Shown in pieces: positions 35,351-42,419 of a stretch of 64,000 nucleotides of DNA. This stretch comes from an uncultured Oscillospiraceae bacterium (GTDB lineage: Bacteria > Bacillota > Clostridia > Oscillospirales > Acutalibacteraceae). Where the stretch lies: the NCBI GenBank assembly GCA_959601025.1, contig CAUGOD010000010.1, positions 8,159-72,158 of the forward strand. The letters are read 5' to 3'. Numbering within the stretch: position 1 is the first letter of the stretch; the number at the start of each line of letters is the position of its first letter. The notes below the pieces were generated by a model, which saw nothing but the letters and a program-made list of their open reading frames with translations, was not told the DNA's origin and made no database searches. Both the position numbers and the translations under genes were made by a program.

Positions 35351-36753
35351 TTCTTTTGGGACGTAAACAGTGCAGCTAATAATGTTTTCTGCATTTCAGG
35401 ACTTTGCATGATTGAGTTCAGGAAAATCCCCTGAGAGTCGCCGTTCGCCATCATCGCCTGCAGCATATTGGAAAACAACTCTTCGTTTTTCCGGGCGGCT
35501 TCTTCTTTGCGGGAATAGAAATCCGCGTCCATCTTATCATGCAGAACCTGCCGCCTTGCATCGCTTACGTGGGAATAAACATCAACCACCATTTTTGCCG
35601 AAGAATGACCGTTTTCGCCCTGAACGGCTTTAATGTCCCCTTCGCCTACTTCCAGTTTATATTGCGTGGCGGAATGCCGTATGCCATGCACCGGCAGTTC
35701 GGGAAAATACAACCCGGATTCTTTCTGCCACTTTACAAACCATTCCAGAATTAACTTAGGCTCTATCGGATCGCCGTTTGGAAGGCAAAGTAAAAGGCCG
35801 TGGTCGTGATATTCTTCCCCCAGCAGCTCCTTCTGCATTTGGATATGCTCAATCCTTTTCCGGATCTCCTGAACCAAGGGATCGCTCAGAAACATAATCC
35901 GCGTGCTTTTTTTGGTTTTGGGACGCTTCAGGATCATACAGGATTTAGGATCTTTCTTACTACCGACATTGGGAAAGATTTTAATGATGGAATCGCGGGG
36001 AACCTTTTGGAGAGCGGCTTTCGTTACCCGCTGCAGCGTCTTATCGATAAGAACTTGTTTTTTCCCAAGATTGATGCACTCCAGCGTTATGGCGGCTGCC
36101 TCCCCGCTCCGTAGGGAGCCATAGAAAATACGGTGGATAATCAGATGGAGCAGCGGACGCTCCTCCAAATGCTGCAGAGCCTCTTTAACTAGATCGTCCG
36201 TCCAATAGGCCCTTTCTGTATCCGCCTTTTTGGGGATTTCACATTGTACCGGAGATTTGCTTATCAACTCGTACTTTACCGCCATATCAAAAATAGGTTT
36301 AACGGCAAAATAAATATCCCGTAGCGTTGACGAGCTTAGATATTTTCCCTGGTCTAATGTGTCCTCTTCTTGCGGCTTAACACGAACACCGTTTACAAAA
36401 GTTCCCTTTTGCGTTTTTGCGAGAGTTACGAAAAGCTGATCGATTTCCTTAGCCGTGACGCTTTGTACTGGTCGGCTACCGATATGAGGCAGAATATGAT
36501 TCTTAATGGCTGATTCGTACCCGTAATAAGTCTCAGGAGCAAATTTCTTTTGTACTGCCATGGTATCCAGCCATTCCCAAGCCATCTCTTCTACCGTTGT
36601 TTCATCGGGGGCGATAAACTCGCCCTTTTTCATCAGGTATTCGATCTCTTTCTTCCGAAGTTCAGCCGATTCAGGCGTATACCCGGATTCCCACTTTTTC
36701 TTTTTTGCCTTTGTCCGTTTGTCGTAATAGTAATAGGTGACCGATGCAACCAA
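35347..36753 (-). CDS. tyrosine recombinase (phage/ICE-type integrase)
   Basis: The 468-residue protein has a SAM-like core-binding domain (VEEMAWEWLDTM through the NHILPHIGSRPVQSVTAKEID region) and a catalytic domain with Arg in GSLRSGEA (near residue 215), HGIRHS (near 356), the ENGHSS His (near 383) and the nucleophile Tyr in VDVYSHVSD (near 391). A tail of about 70 residues follows. It starts with TTG without a good ribosome site and abuts the remnant of another integrase at 36752, so its N-terminus may be altered. It points at tRNA-Arg. Confidence 0.9.
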   Translation of the reverse strand: MVASVTYYYYDKRTKAKKKKWESGYTPESAELRKKEIEYLMKKGEFIAPDETTVEEMAWEWLDTMAVQKKFAPETYYGYESAIKNHILPHIGSRPVQSVTAKEIDQLFVTLAKTQKGTFVNGVRVKPQEEDTLDQGKYLSSSTLRDIYFAVKPIFDMAVKYELISKSPVQCEIPKKADTERAYWTDDLVKEALQHLEERPLLHLIIHRIFYGSLRSGEAAAITLECINLGKKQVLIDKTLQRVTKAALQKVPRDSIIKIFPNVGSKKDPKSCMILKRPKTKKSTRIMFLSDPLVQEIRKRIEHIQMQKELLGEEYHDHGLLLCLPNGDPIEPKLILEWFVKWQKESGLYFPELPVHGIRHSATQYKLEVGEGDIKAVQGENGHSSAKMVVDVYSHVSDARRQVLHDKMDADFYSRKEEAARKNEELFSNMLQAMMANGDSQGIFLNSIMQSPEMQKTLLAALFTSQKK

Positions 36754-36907
36754 TTTATACTACGCCGGCATCGATTTAAGAACGGCGCAATATCTTCTTG
36801 GGCATAGCAGCATACAAATGACGGCGCAGATTTATACACACTTAGAGCACACAGACGGACTAGCCGTTGCCGACAAAATAAATGCGCAATTTTCCTCTAT
36901 AGGCTGA
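36752..36907 (+). pseudogene. C-terminal fragment of a second tyrosine recombinase
   Basis: In this frame the sequence reads NLYYAGIDLRTAQYLLGHSS, then IQMTAQIYTHLEHTDGLA and VADKINAQFSSIG before TGA. This is the LGH...IYTHL box of tyrosine integrases with the catalytic His and Tyr. No 5' part remains; the fragment is cut exactly where the oppositely oriented integrase begins. It lies about 110 bases before the tRNA-Thr remnant, the normal place for an integrase end beside its att site. Confidence 0.8.
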
Positions 36908-36922
36908 CTACTTTTTGACTAC
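36905..36922. repeat. short direct repeats near the tRNA-Thr remnant
   Basis: TGACTAC occurs at 36905-36911 and 36916-36922. They could be recombinase arm sites of the lost element. Confidence 0.35.
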
Positions 36923-37015
36923 CACGGCCCATCTCTCTACAAATTTTAAAACGAAAAAATCGAGTATTTAAGCCGATTTTTGCGGATATAGGCGGATGAA
37001 AAAAGGCAAAAAATT

Positions 37016-37063
37016 TGATTCGTAATCAGCAGGTCGGGGGTTCGAGTCCGTCCACCAGCTCCA
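37016..37063 (+). pseudogene. 3' half of tRNA-Thr(CGT)
   Basis: The stretch has anticodon loop TTCGTAA with 3' stem TCAGC, the T arm GGGGGTTCGAGTCC, the acceptor strand CCACCAGC and TCCA. It matches a tRNA-Thr(CGT) from the anticodon stem onward. The 5' half is missing; the bases before it are AT-rich and do not pair. This is the usual footprint of a tRNA-targeting integrative element (attR/attL). Confidence 0.85.
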
Positions 37064-37065
37064 AT

Positions 37066-37109
37066 AGAAACCTGCATGAACATTAGGTTTATACGGGTTT
37101 CTTTTTTTA
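37066..37109 (+). terminator. terminator left from tRNA-Thr
   Basis: AGAAACC pairs with GGTTTCT and is followed by seven T. It shows that the original tRNA flank is still attached to the 3' half. Confidence 0.75.
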
Positions 37110-37214
37110 TATCCTGATAAACCGACAAAAGGCGATTAAGGCGAACAGATACCCGAAATATGAGCGCGAACATCATGGATAATCCATACACCTCTGTTCC
37201 GTAACGTCCCATTA

Positions 37215-37431
37215 TTACTCTCCTTTCGGCAATAGATATTGAGCAGCATTCGCAGCTTCCACCAGATAGCGGGTTGCCGCATGTGAGAGAATTTTCAGGT
37301 CGGGATAATCGTTTTTTATGGCTCAGTTTTGGTACGGCCTCCATGGATAGTGAATCCACGGTGATCCCATAAACCACGCGGGTTTTGTCAAGTGACACGT
37401 GAATGGATAAGAGATCCATCCCTTTGGCCAA
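37215..37431 (-). pseudogene. relic of an unidentified gene
   Basis: One frame reads MDLLSIHVSLDKTRVVYGIT and SLSMEAVPKLSHKK. At a run of six A residues the plausible reading moves to another frame, NDYPDLKILSHAATRYLVEA then ANAAQYLLPKGE and a stop. A second reading frame (MGRYGTEVYGLSMMFALIFR) with an AAAGGAG site starts three bases after that stop and runs into the tRNA-Thr remnant. These look like broken mobile-element genes of unknown function. Confidence 0.4.
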
Positions 37432-37606
37432 TATACCAGTTCGAAATTCCGAGAGTTCTCCATTTCCGTGATCTCCTGGATCGCTTGGCTTTTAAATCTT
37501 ATGTTAGGTTCATTTCAAATACCATCATGAAAAAACGGCAGCATTTTTTGACTAGAGCAGCGGAGCATGCTATGGCAAAGCCAGCGCTCTGTGGACGGCA
37601 TGCTGC

Positions 37607-37680
37607 GCGGGGGTAGTTCAGCGGCAGAATCTCAGCCCCTCAAATAGCTCATGCTGGTTTGATTCCAACCATTCCAGTCA
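37607..37680 (+). pseudogene. degenerate tRNA, Gly-like 5' half
   Basis: The 5' half (acceptor GCGGGGG, TA, GTTC D stem, GAAT, then CTCAGCC) looks like tRNA-Gly. The 3' half keeps a T-arm-like GCTGGTTTGATTCCAACC, but its acceptor strand ATTCCAG does not pair with GCGGGGG and position 33 is not T. It is unlikely to be functional and may be a scar of integration. Confidence 0.55.
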
Positions 37681-37707
37681 AAACGAAAGCACCGAAAACC
37701 CGTTGTT

Positions 37708-38020
37708 TCATACGGGCTGACGGTGCTTTCTGTTTTCTATTTCTTGACACGATTTCCGGTTTATACCCACAATTAGACCCAAATAAAACCAAGACGACAG
37801 GTGCAACGCAGGTTTTGATTTCGTTCGTATCCACGTGGTGTAGATTTCCGTCACGCCGTCGGCGCTGTGGCCTAGAGTCTTCTGAGTCTCACGAAGACTG
37901 GCCCGCCCTTTAACAGATATGTGGCATAAGTATGACGGCACTTATGCAGAGACGCAAAAGGTCCCGAGGCCGCTCCTGCTTTTGCAGCTCCGTATGGAGT
38001 GAGAGAAAAGCCTTGCTTAT
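37708..38020 (-). pseudogene. remnant of a third tyrosine recombinase
   Basis: Two frames give adjacent pieces of an integrase C-terminus: LHKCRHTYATYLLKGG (the H-x-x-R box) near 37925-37975, then after a frameshift near 37915 LRETQKTLGHSADGVTEIYTT (the LGH and Tyr box, residues in order over 37845-37905). A third frame further upstream resembles the preceding segment. It points at the degenerate tRNA. Confidence 0.75.
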
Positions 38021-38049
38021 ACGGCATTTCGAGCTGATATGGACAGCTG

Positions 38050-39690
38050 CTACGAAAGACGGCACTGGATCTCCGCATTCAGCATTTGCCGGAACCGCAG
38101 CAGGAAATCTGCGTCGTGCGGGTACTGACGGAAGGTCATGCCAGCTTCGCACCGCTCCAGAAAAGCCAGCGTTTCTTTCCGGCCGGCCAGATCCTCCAGC
38201 AGACAGAGGGCTCGATGATCTTGCAGCGCGTCGCGGAACACCGACAGCCGCAGGGATTCTGTGCAGCCCTCTCCCTCGGGATAAACCGAAAACGGGTCGC
38301 CCGAAGGGAAGGCCCGCCCTCCGTCGGTGCAGGCGTAGGGATCCACCTCCTCCAGAGAAAACTGGGTATTGTAGAAGTTATATCCCCATTGCAAAATGCC
38401 CTTGAGCCCGAATTTGTAGCACAGCAGGCCGGCAATCCGATTGCGGTAGGAGGGCATGGCGAGGAAACGATTGGGCACCTCCGTATACTGTCCGCAGCAG
38501 TAATAGCCCCACATCGGGGAAACCTGCTTTTCCAGAAAGGGCTCGATATGATTCAGTGCCACCACCGGATCGCTAATCGCGCTTTGCTGATAGATCTCGT
38601 AATCCGATATGGCGTCCATCACCGGATAACCCGGCAGGTATTGTTTTAGAAGCGCGGCGGCAGCGATATACGCCTGTAAATGCTCCTTTCCCGGCTCATC
38701 CGACACGTGAAGGTAGCAGCTCTCCGCCGCCCCCTCGCGGTGAAGGAAGTCATTAAGCGCCGGCAGGAACGCCGAGAGAAAACGCCGATATTCCTCACCG
38801 TCACCGGGGGTATCCCAGCCGAAAATTCGGGTCGTAGCTCCACATTTCCCGAACGACGCCATGATTTTTGGGGTGCATTTTGCGCCCCATTGGGTGAAGA
38901 AATGGGAGAGCTCAAACCGTGTGATTCCGCAGCGGCGGGCCATGGCAAACCAACGGGAGAGCCGGTCGAAGCCAAAGCGGTACAGGCCGTCCTCGACCGT
39001 CACCTCGACGAGCTGGCAAGTCAGCCGCTCGCCGCCTGCCTGCGTATCCAGCGGCGGGGTGAACAGCGGTGTATATAGAAGGTTAATCCCGTAATCCGCC
39101 GCCATTTTCACATAACGCTCCAACAGCGCCCAGAACCGCTCGCTGAACATTTCCGCGCCGTGATATTGCGCAATACAGTCACAGTGCAGCCATTGAGTGA
39201 ATAACAGGCGCTGTTCCGGCAGAGAAATGGGGAGCACCGTCAGCTTCACCGAATCGGAGACGGTCTCCCCATCCGCTGTCAGCGAGACATGGATTTCGTG
39301 ATCCCCGGCGGGGAGATCCGTCCCCCGGCCGTCCAGCGTCAGCCACAGGCTTTCCCAGCGACGCGGCAGATACCGCACCGTGTTCCCGCTGAGTGTACTC
39401 AGCACGTCGGGAACCATTCCCGGCTCTGTAAGCAGATAATCGTCCGCCTGCTCATAGCACGGAAATTCACAGGGAACCAGGCCCACCTGTTTGACCGTGA
39501 TATAGGGGGCGAGTACCCCCTTGACCGTGATCGCCGCTTCACATCGGCCCCAGTTCTCTTTGTCGGCGAAAAAGGAGGCCTGCCAGGAAAAGCATTCGTT
39601 CTGGAAAAGGGATGCGGCGTTAAATGCGCTCTCCGGCGCCTTGTAAGGGAACACCTTTTCCAGCGAGTGGATCATTTTCAACTGCAGCAT
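38050..39690 (-). CDS. DUF4091 (GH123-like) protein, probably cytoplasmic
   Basis: The 546-residue protein has an N-terminal beta region (about 1-150), a central barrel-like domain with LLFTQWLHCDCIAQYHGAEMFSERFWALLERYVKMAADYG (residues 157-197), HVSDEPGKEHLQAY, containing an Asp-Glu pair suited to substrate-assisted catalysis as in GH123, and a C-terminal DUF4091 domain (LCYKFGLKGILQWGYNFYN; PEGEGCTESLRLSVFRDALQD). No signal peptide is visible, so it may act on imported oligosaccharides. The ATG 39690 has a GGAGG site. It diverges from the AraC gene. Confidence 0.88.
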   Translation of the reverse strand: MLQLKMIHSLEKVFPYKAPESAFNAASLFQNECFSWQASFFADKENWGRCEAAITVKGVLAPYITVKQVGLVPCEFPCYEQADDYLLTEPGMVPDVLSTLSGNTVRYLPRRWESLWLTLDGRGTDLPAGDHEIHVSLTADGETVSDSVKLTVLPISLPEQRLLFTQWLHCDCIAQYHGAEMFSERFWALLERYVKMAADYGINLLYTPLFTPPLDTQAGGERLTCQLVEVTVEDGLYRFGFDRLSRWFAMARRCGITRFELSHFFTQWGAKCTPKIMASFGKCGATTRIFGWDTPGDGEEYRRFLSAFLPALNDFLHREGAAESCYLHVSDEPGKEHLQAYIAAAALLKQYLPGYPVMDAISDYEIYQQSAISDPVVALNHIEPFLEKQVSPMWGYYCCGQYTEVPNRFLAMPSYRNRIAGLLCYKFGLKGILQWGYNFYNTQFSLEEVDPYACTDGGRAFPSGDPFSVYPEGEGCTESLRLSVFRDALQDHRALCLLEDLAGRKETLAFLERCEAGMTFRQYPHDADFLLRFRQMLNAEIQCRLS

Positions 39691-39766
39691 ACATTTACCT
39701 CCTGTTTAGATGGTCCGATCTGGCCGCAGACGGCGTGCCGGATACGGCCATCCCTGATTTACGCCT

Positions 39767-39795
39767 ATTATAGAAGAACCATCCGCCAAAGGCAA
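39767..39795 (-). promoter_or_regulatory. promoter of the DUF4091 gene
   Basis: TTGCCT at 39790-39795 and a perfect TATAAT at 39767-39772 are spaced by 17 bases on the minus strand. Confidence 0.75.
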
Positions 39796-39968
39796 TAGAT
39801 GATTTGGTGCGGGAATAAAGCGGCACCCCCTTGATGGCCGAAAAATTCGACAATAAATCGAAACTGGCAAATGAGCTTTCAAAAAACATACGGGGCGGTA
39901 TACACTTTGGTTTCCAATATTTTACTGAAAAATAGCTTGAAAGTTAGCCACATTTCGAAACCGATGCA

Positions 39969-39977
39969 TGTTATACT
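39969..39977 (+). promoter_or_regulatory. extended -10 promoter of the AraC-led locus
   Basis: TGT precedes TATACT at 39972-39977. The -35 region is poor, as expected for a promoter depending on an activator. Confidence 0.5.
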
Positions 39978-40038
39978 AAAAATGCAAAAAGGATCCGTTT
40001 TTCAGGATGGATATTAGGCGAAATGCCGATGGTTATCC

Positions 40039-40968
40039 ATGCTTATCGTTGGACCCTCGTCATACAGAGGGATGCCCCATTTTGAAAAGCGGGGAGGTAA
40101 GACGGTGATCTATACGCTGACGGCGGCTGGAAGCCATGTGCATGCCCCTACACATTATGTGCTGCCGCAAAAGCATGCGGAATGTGAAATGATTTATTAC
40201 CACTCTGCGCAGGGAGAAACCACCGTAGCGCACGAAACCTACGTTTTTTCTTCGGGCAGCCTGGTGGTTATTCCTCCGAACATGGAACACGACGAGCTGG
40301 TTAAAAGCCCGGGAAGGGTTATTTATTGCCGCTTTATCGGAACTAACGGAACTTCCCCCTTTAACACTCCCTTGTTTTTTGAGACGATGCCGAATCATGA
40401 AACGGTTTTTGCCATATTGTCCAAGATTGTTGACGAAAAAGTCTGCCGGAGAAGAGGGTACACGGAGTATGTGGATGCGCTTCTCCAGCAGCTGGTTTTG
40501 GAGATCGAGCGGATAGCCTGCAGGACCAAATATCCGGACGTGGTGGCGCGGGTTGCCCATTATATCCAAAGCACCTATCATGAGAATATTGATTTTGAGC
40601 GGCTCAGCGAAAGCTATGGTTACTCCTTAAGCCATTTGCGTCATGTGTTTAAAAAAGAAAAAAGGATCTCGCTTTATCAATATCTTGTGGACGTCCGCAT
40701 GGGTGAGGCCAAACGGTACTTGAATTCTACGTCGCTGTCCATCCAGAAAATCGCCTCCTTGTGCGGGTATAAGGAGACTAATTTTGTGGCCATGTTCAGC
40801 CGTAAGTTTGGAATTACGCCGATGCAGTACCGGATGCTGTTCTGTTCCGAAAGCGGCGATGTTGTGATCTTGAAAAAGGAAGAGCCCACTTTTTCTGACG
40901 GCGGCCGGGCTCCCTTATGCGAAGAAGATCCGCCCGCGGAAGCGGCGATTGACGAAGTGGAGGAGTGA
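40039..40968 (+). CDS. AraC-family transcriptional regulator
   Basis: The 309-residue protein has an N-terminal cupin sugar-sensing domain (about 20-130, with HAECEMIYYHSAQGE and the GSLVVIPPNMEHDEL motif) and two C-terminal helix-turn-helix motifs (about 175-275, DFERLSESYGYSLSHLRHVFKKE and SIQKIASLCGYKETNFVAMFSRKFGITPMQYR). It opens the long carbohydrate locus and lies opposite the DUF4091 gene, so it likely controls both. The start has no strong ribosome site; ATG 40072 is an alternative. Confidence 0.92.
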   Translation: MLIVGPSSYRGMPHFEKRGGKTVIYTLTAAGSHVHAPTHYVLPQKHAECEMIYYHSAQGETTVAHETYVFSSGSLVVIPPNMEHDELVKSPGRVIYCRFIGTNGTSPFNTPLFFETMPNHETVFAILSKIVDEKVCRRRGYTEYVDALLQQLVLEIERIACRTKYPDVVARVAHYIQSTYHENIDFERLSESYGYSLSHLRHVFKKEKRISLYQYLVDVRMGEAKRYLNSTSLSIQKIASLCGYKETNFVAMFSRKFGITPMQYRMLFCSESGDVVILKKEEPTFSDGGRAPLCEEDPPAEAAIDEVEE

Positions 40969-41048
40969 TGACCGGAAGAGAGCTTAACGGCGGGTTACAG
41001 CAGGCTATCGTTCAAGATTTCTATTACGATAATAAGGGGATGGTTTTT

Positions 41049-42371
41049 ATGAATTGCAGAATTCTGAGTGTTTTGGCGGCTCTGGCTATCTTCGCTCTGA
41101 TAGGAACTGCCTGCAAACCGTCGAGCGGAGCGTCCAGCGGTAATACGCCGGGGACGGGGAAGGATGATTTTTACAGCGACCTGCAGGGGACGACGCTTCG
41201 CGTCGCTTCCGAAGGCTCGCTGGATGAATTGACCGAAGACATGATCCATGAGTTTGAGACAAAATACGGCTGTACCGTAGAATTTGAAAATTATGGCGGA
41301 GAATGGTCGACCAAAATCTATCAGCTTATCAACAGCGGGAATCCACCGGACACGATGATTGTCACGGATAATACCTATTTGACATATCTTGCACGCAATA
41401 TGATGGAACCGCTGGATGGGCTTTATGACCCGTCGGATCCGATCTGGAACATGGACATGATCAAGAACTTCCAGTTTGACGGAAAAACCTATTGCGTGGC
41501 GCGCCAGGATGAAGATTACATCTTCTACATTTATTTTAATCAGACAATGTTCGAGAATGTCGGCGAAAAGACACCTGCGGAATATGCGGCAGAGGGTAAC
41601 TGGAACTTCGATACCTTTACCGAGGTGGCTGCCAAATTCGTCAAGGACACGGACAACGACGGTATCTCCAACCAACGGGGATACGGGACGTGGTATTGGG
41701 ATCTGTTCATTTTTGCCAATGGCGGCCGGAGCATTGAGATTGGTGAAAATGGGAGCATTGAACTTACCCTGGATCATCCCAATGAGCTCAAGGGACTCCA
41801 AATGATGCAGGATTTGCAGAGCAAGTACCGTTCCTTTGACCATGGCCAGCCCTATTGGCGGGAGGATTTCATGGCCGGCAACGTGGCCATGATCGCGGAG
41901 CGGCCGTGGCAGGCGATGGGCAGCTATGACGTGTACAACAATGTGAATTTTGAGATTGGCATCGCGCCGTTCCCGCTTGGACCGGATGCGGATGAAAATA
42001 CGGCGCCGGCTATGCTGTATGCCTGGGGAGTTCCCGCAGGTGCCAAGAACGCCAAGGGTGCGGTAGCCTGGTATAAGTTCCAGACGGAGTACAATACCGC
42101 CCATGCGAACGATCCCGCGGTGGTGGATAATCGCAAACGCACGTATAAGGATGACGAAACCTACGCGTATATCAAGGAATTCAACCGTACCCATACGCCT
42201 AACGGCTCCTTTATATATGGTCTTCCCGACTGGTGGAGCCAGCGTTGGATTCTGTGGGAGGATATCTTTAACAACGGGGTACCGCCGGCAACAGCGGTTG
42301 CCTCCCACCGCTCGTTTATTGAAAGCAAAATGAAATCCATTGTTGATCTCATTAACGCCGATGCTTCTTAA
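41049..42371 (+). CDS. ABC sugar-binding lipoprotein (family 1 extracellular solute-binding protein)
   Basis: The 440-residue protein has a signal peptide with lipobox L-I-G-T-A-C (Cys 22) and a Ser/Gly linker. It then has the family 1 fold, with TTLRVASEGSLDELTEDMIHEFE, INSGNPPDTMIV and the hinge-region DLFIFANGGRS and FMAGNVAMIAERPW. It should capture an oligosaccharide for the permeases at 45656-47528. ATG 41049 lies 8 bases after AAGGGGA. Confidence 0.93.
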   Translation: MNCRILSVLAALAIFALIGTACKPSSGASSGNTPGTGKDDFYSDLQGTTLRVASEGSLDELTEDMIHEFETKYGCTVEFENYGGEWSTKIYQLINSGNPPDTMIVTDNTYLTYLARNMMEPLDGLYDPSDPIWNMDMIKNFQFDGKTYCVARQDEDYIFYIYFNQTMFENVGEKTPAEYAAEGNWNFDTFTEVAAKFVKDTDNDGISNQRGYGTWYWDLFIFANGGRSIEIGENGSIELTLDHPNELKGLQMMQDLQSKYRSFDHGQPYWREDFMAGNVAMIAERPWQAMGSYDVYNNVNFEIGIAPFPLGPDADENTAPAMLYAWGVPAGAKNAKGAVAWYKFQTEYNTAHANDPAVVDNRKRTYKDDETYAYIKEFNRTHTPNGSFIYGLPDWWSQRWILWEDIFNNGVPPATAVASHRSFIESKMKSIVDLINADAS

Positions 42372-42419
42372 ATTGAAGGAGAACTCCGAAATACTTGCGA
42401 TGAAAGGATGACAGAGTCC

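Noticed and set aside
35117..37063. tRNA-Arg and the tRNA-Thr remnant as attL and attR of one element
   Set aside because: They share a 19-base T-arm core, but their acceptor strands differ. The remnant cannot complete the tRNA-Arg acceptor stem, so it did not originate from that tRNA.
36946..37431. A 161-codon frame ending in GAGGRTRTPDLLITNQ-like sequence
   Set aside because: That ending is the reverse translation of a tRNA 3' half, a familiar annotation artefact. Only its upstream part is kept, as a possible gene relic.
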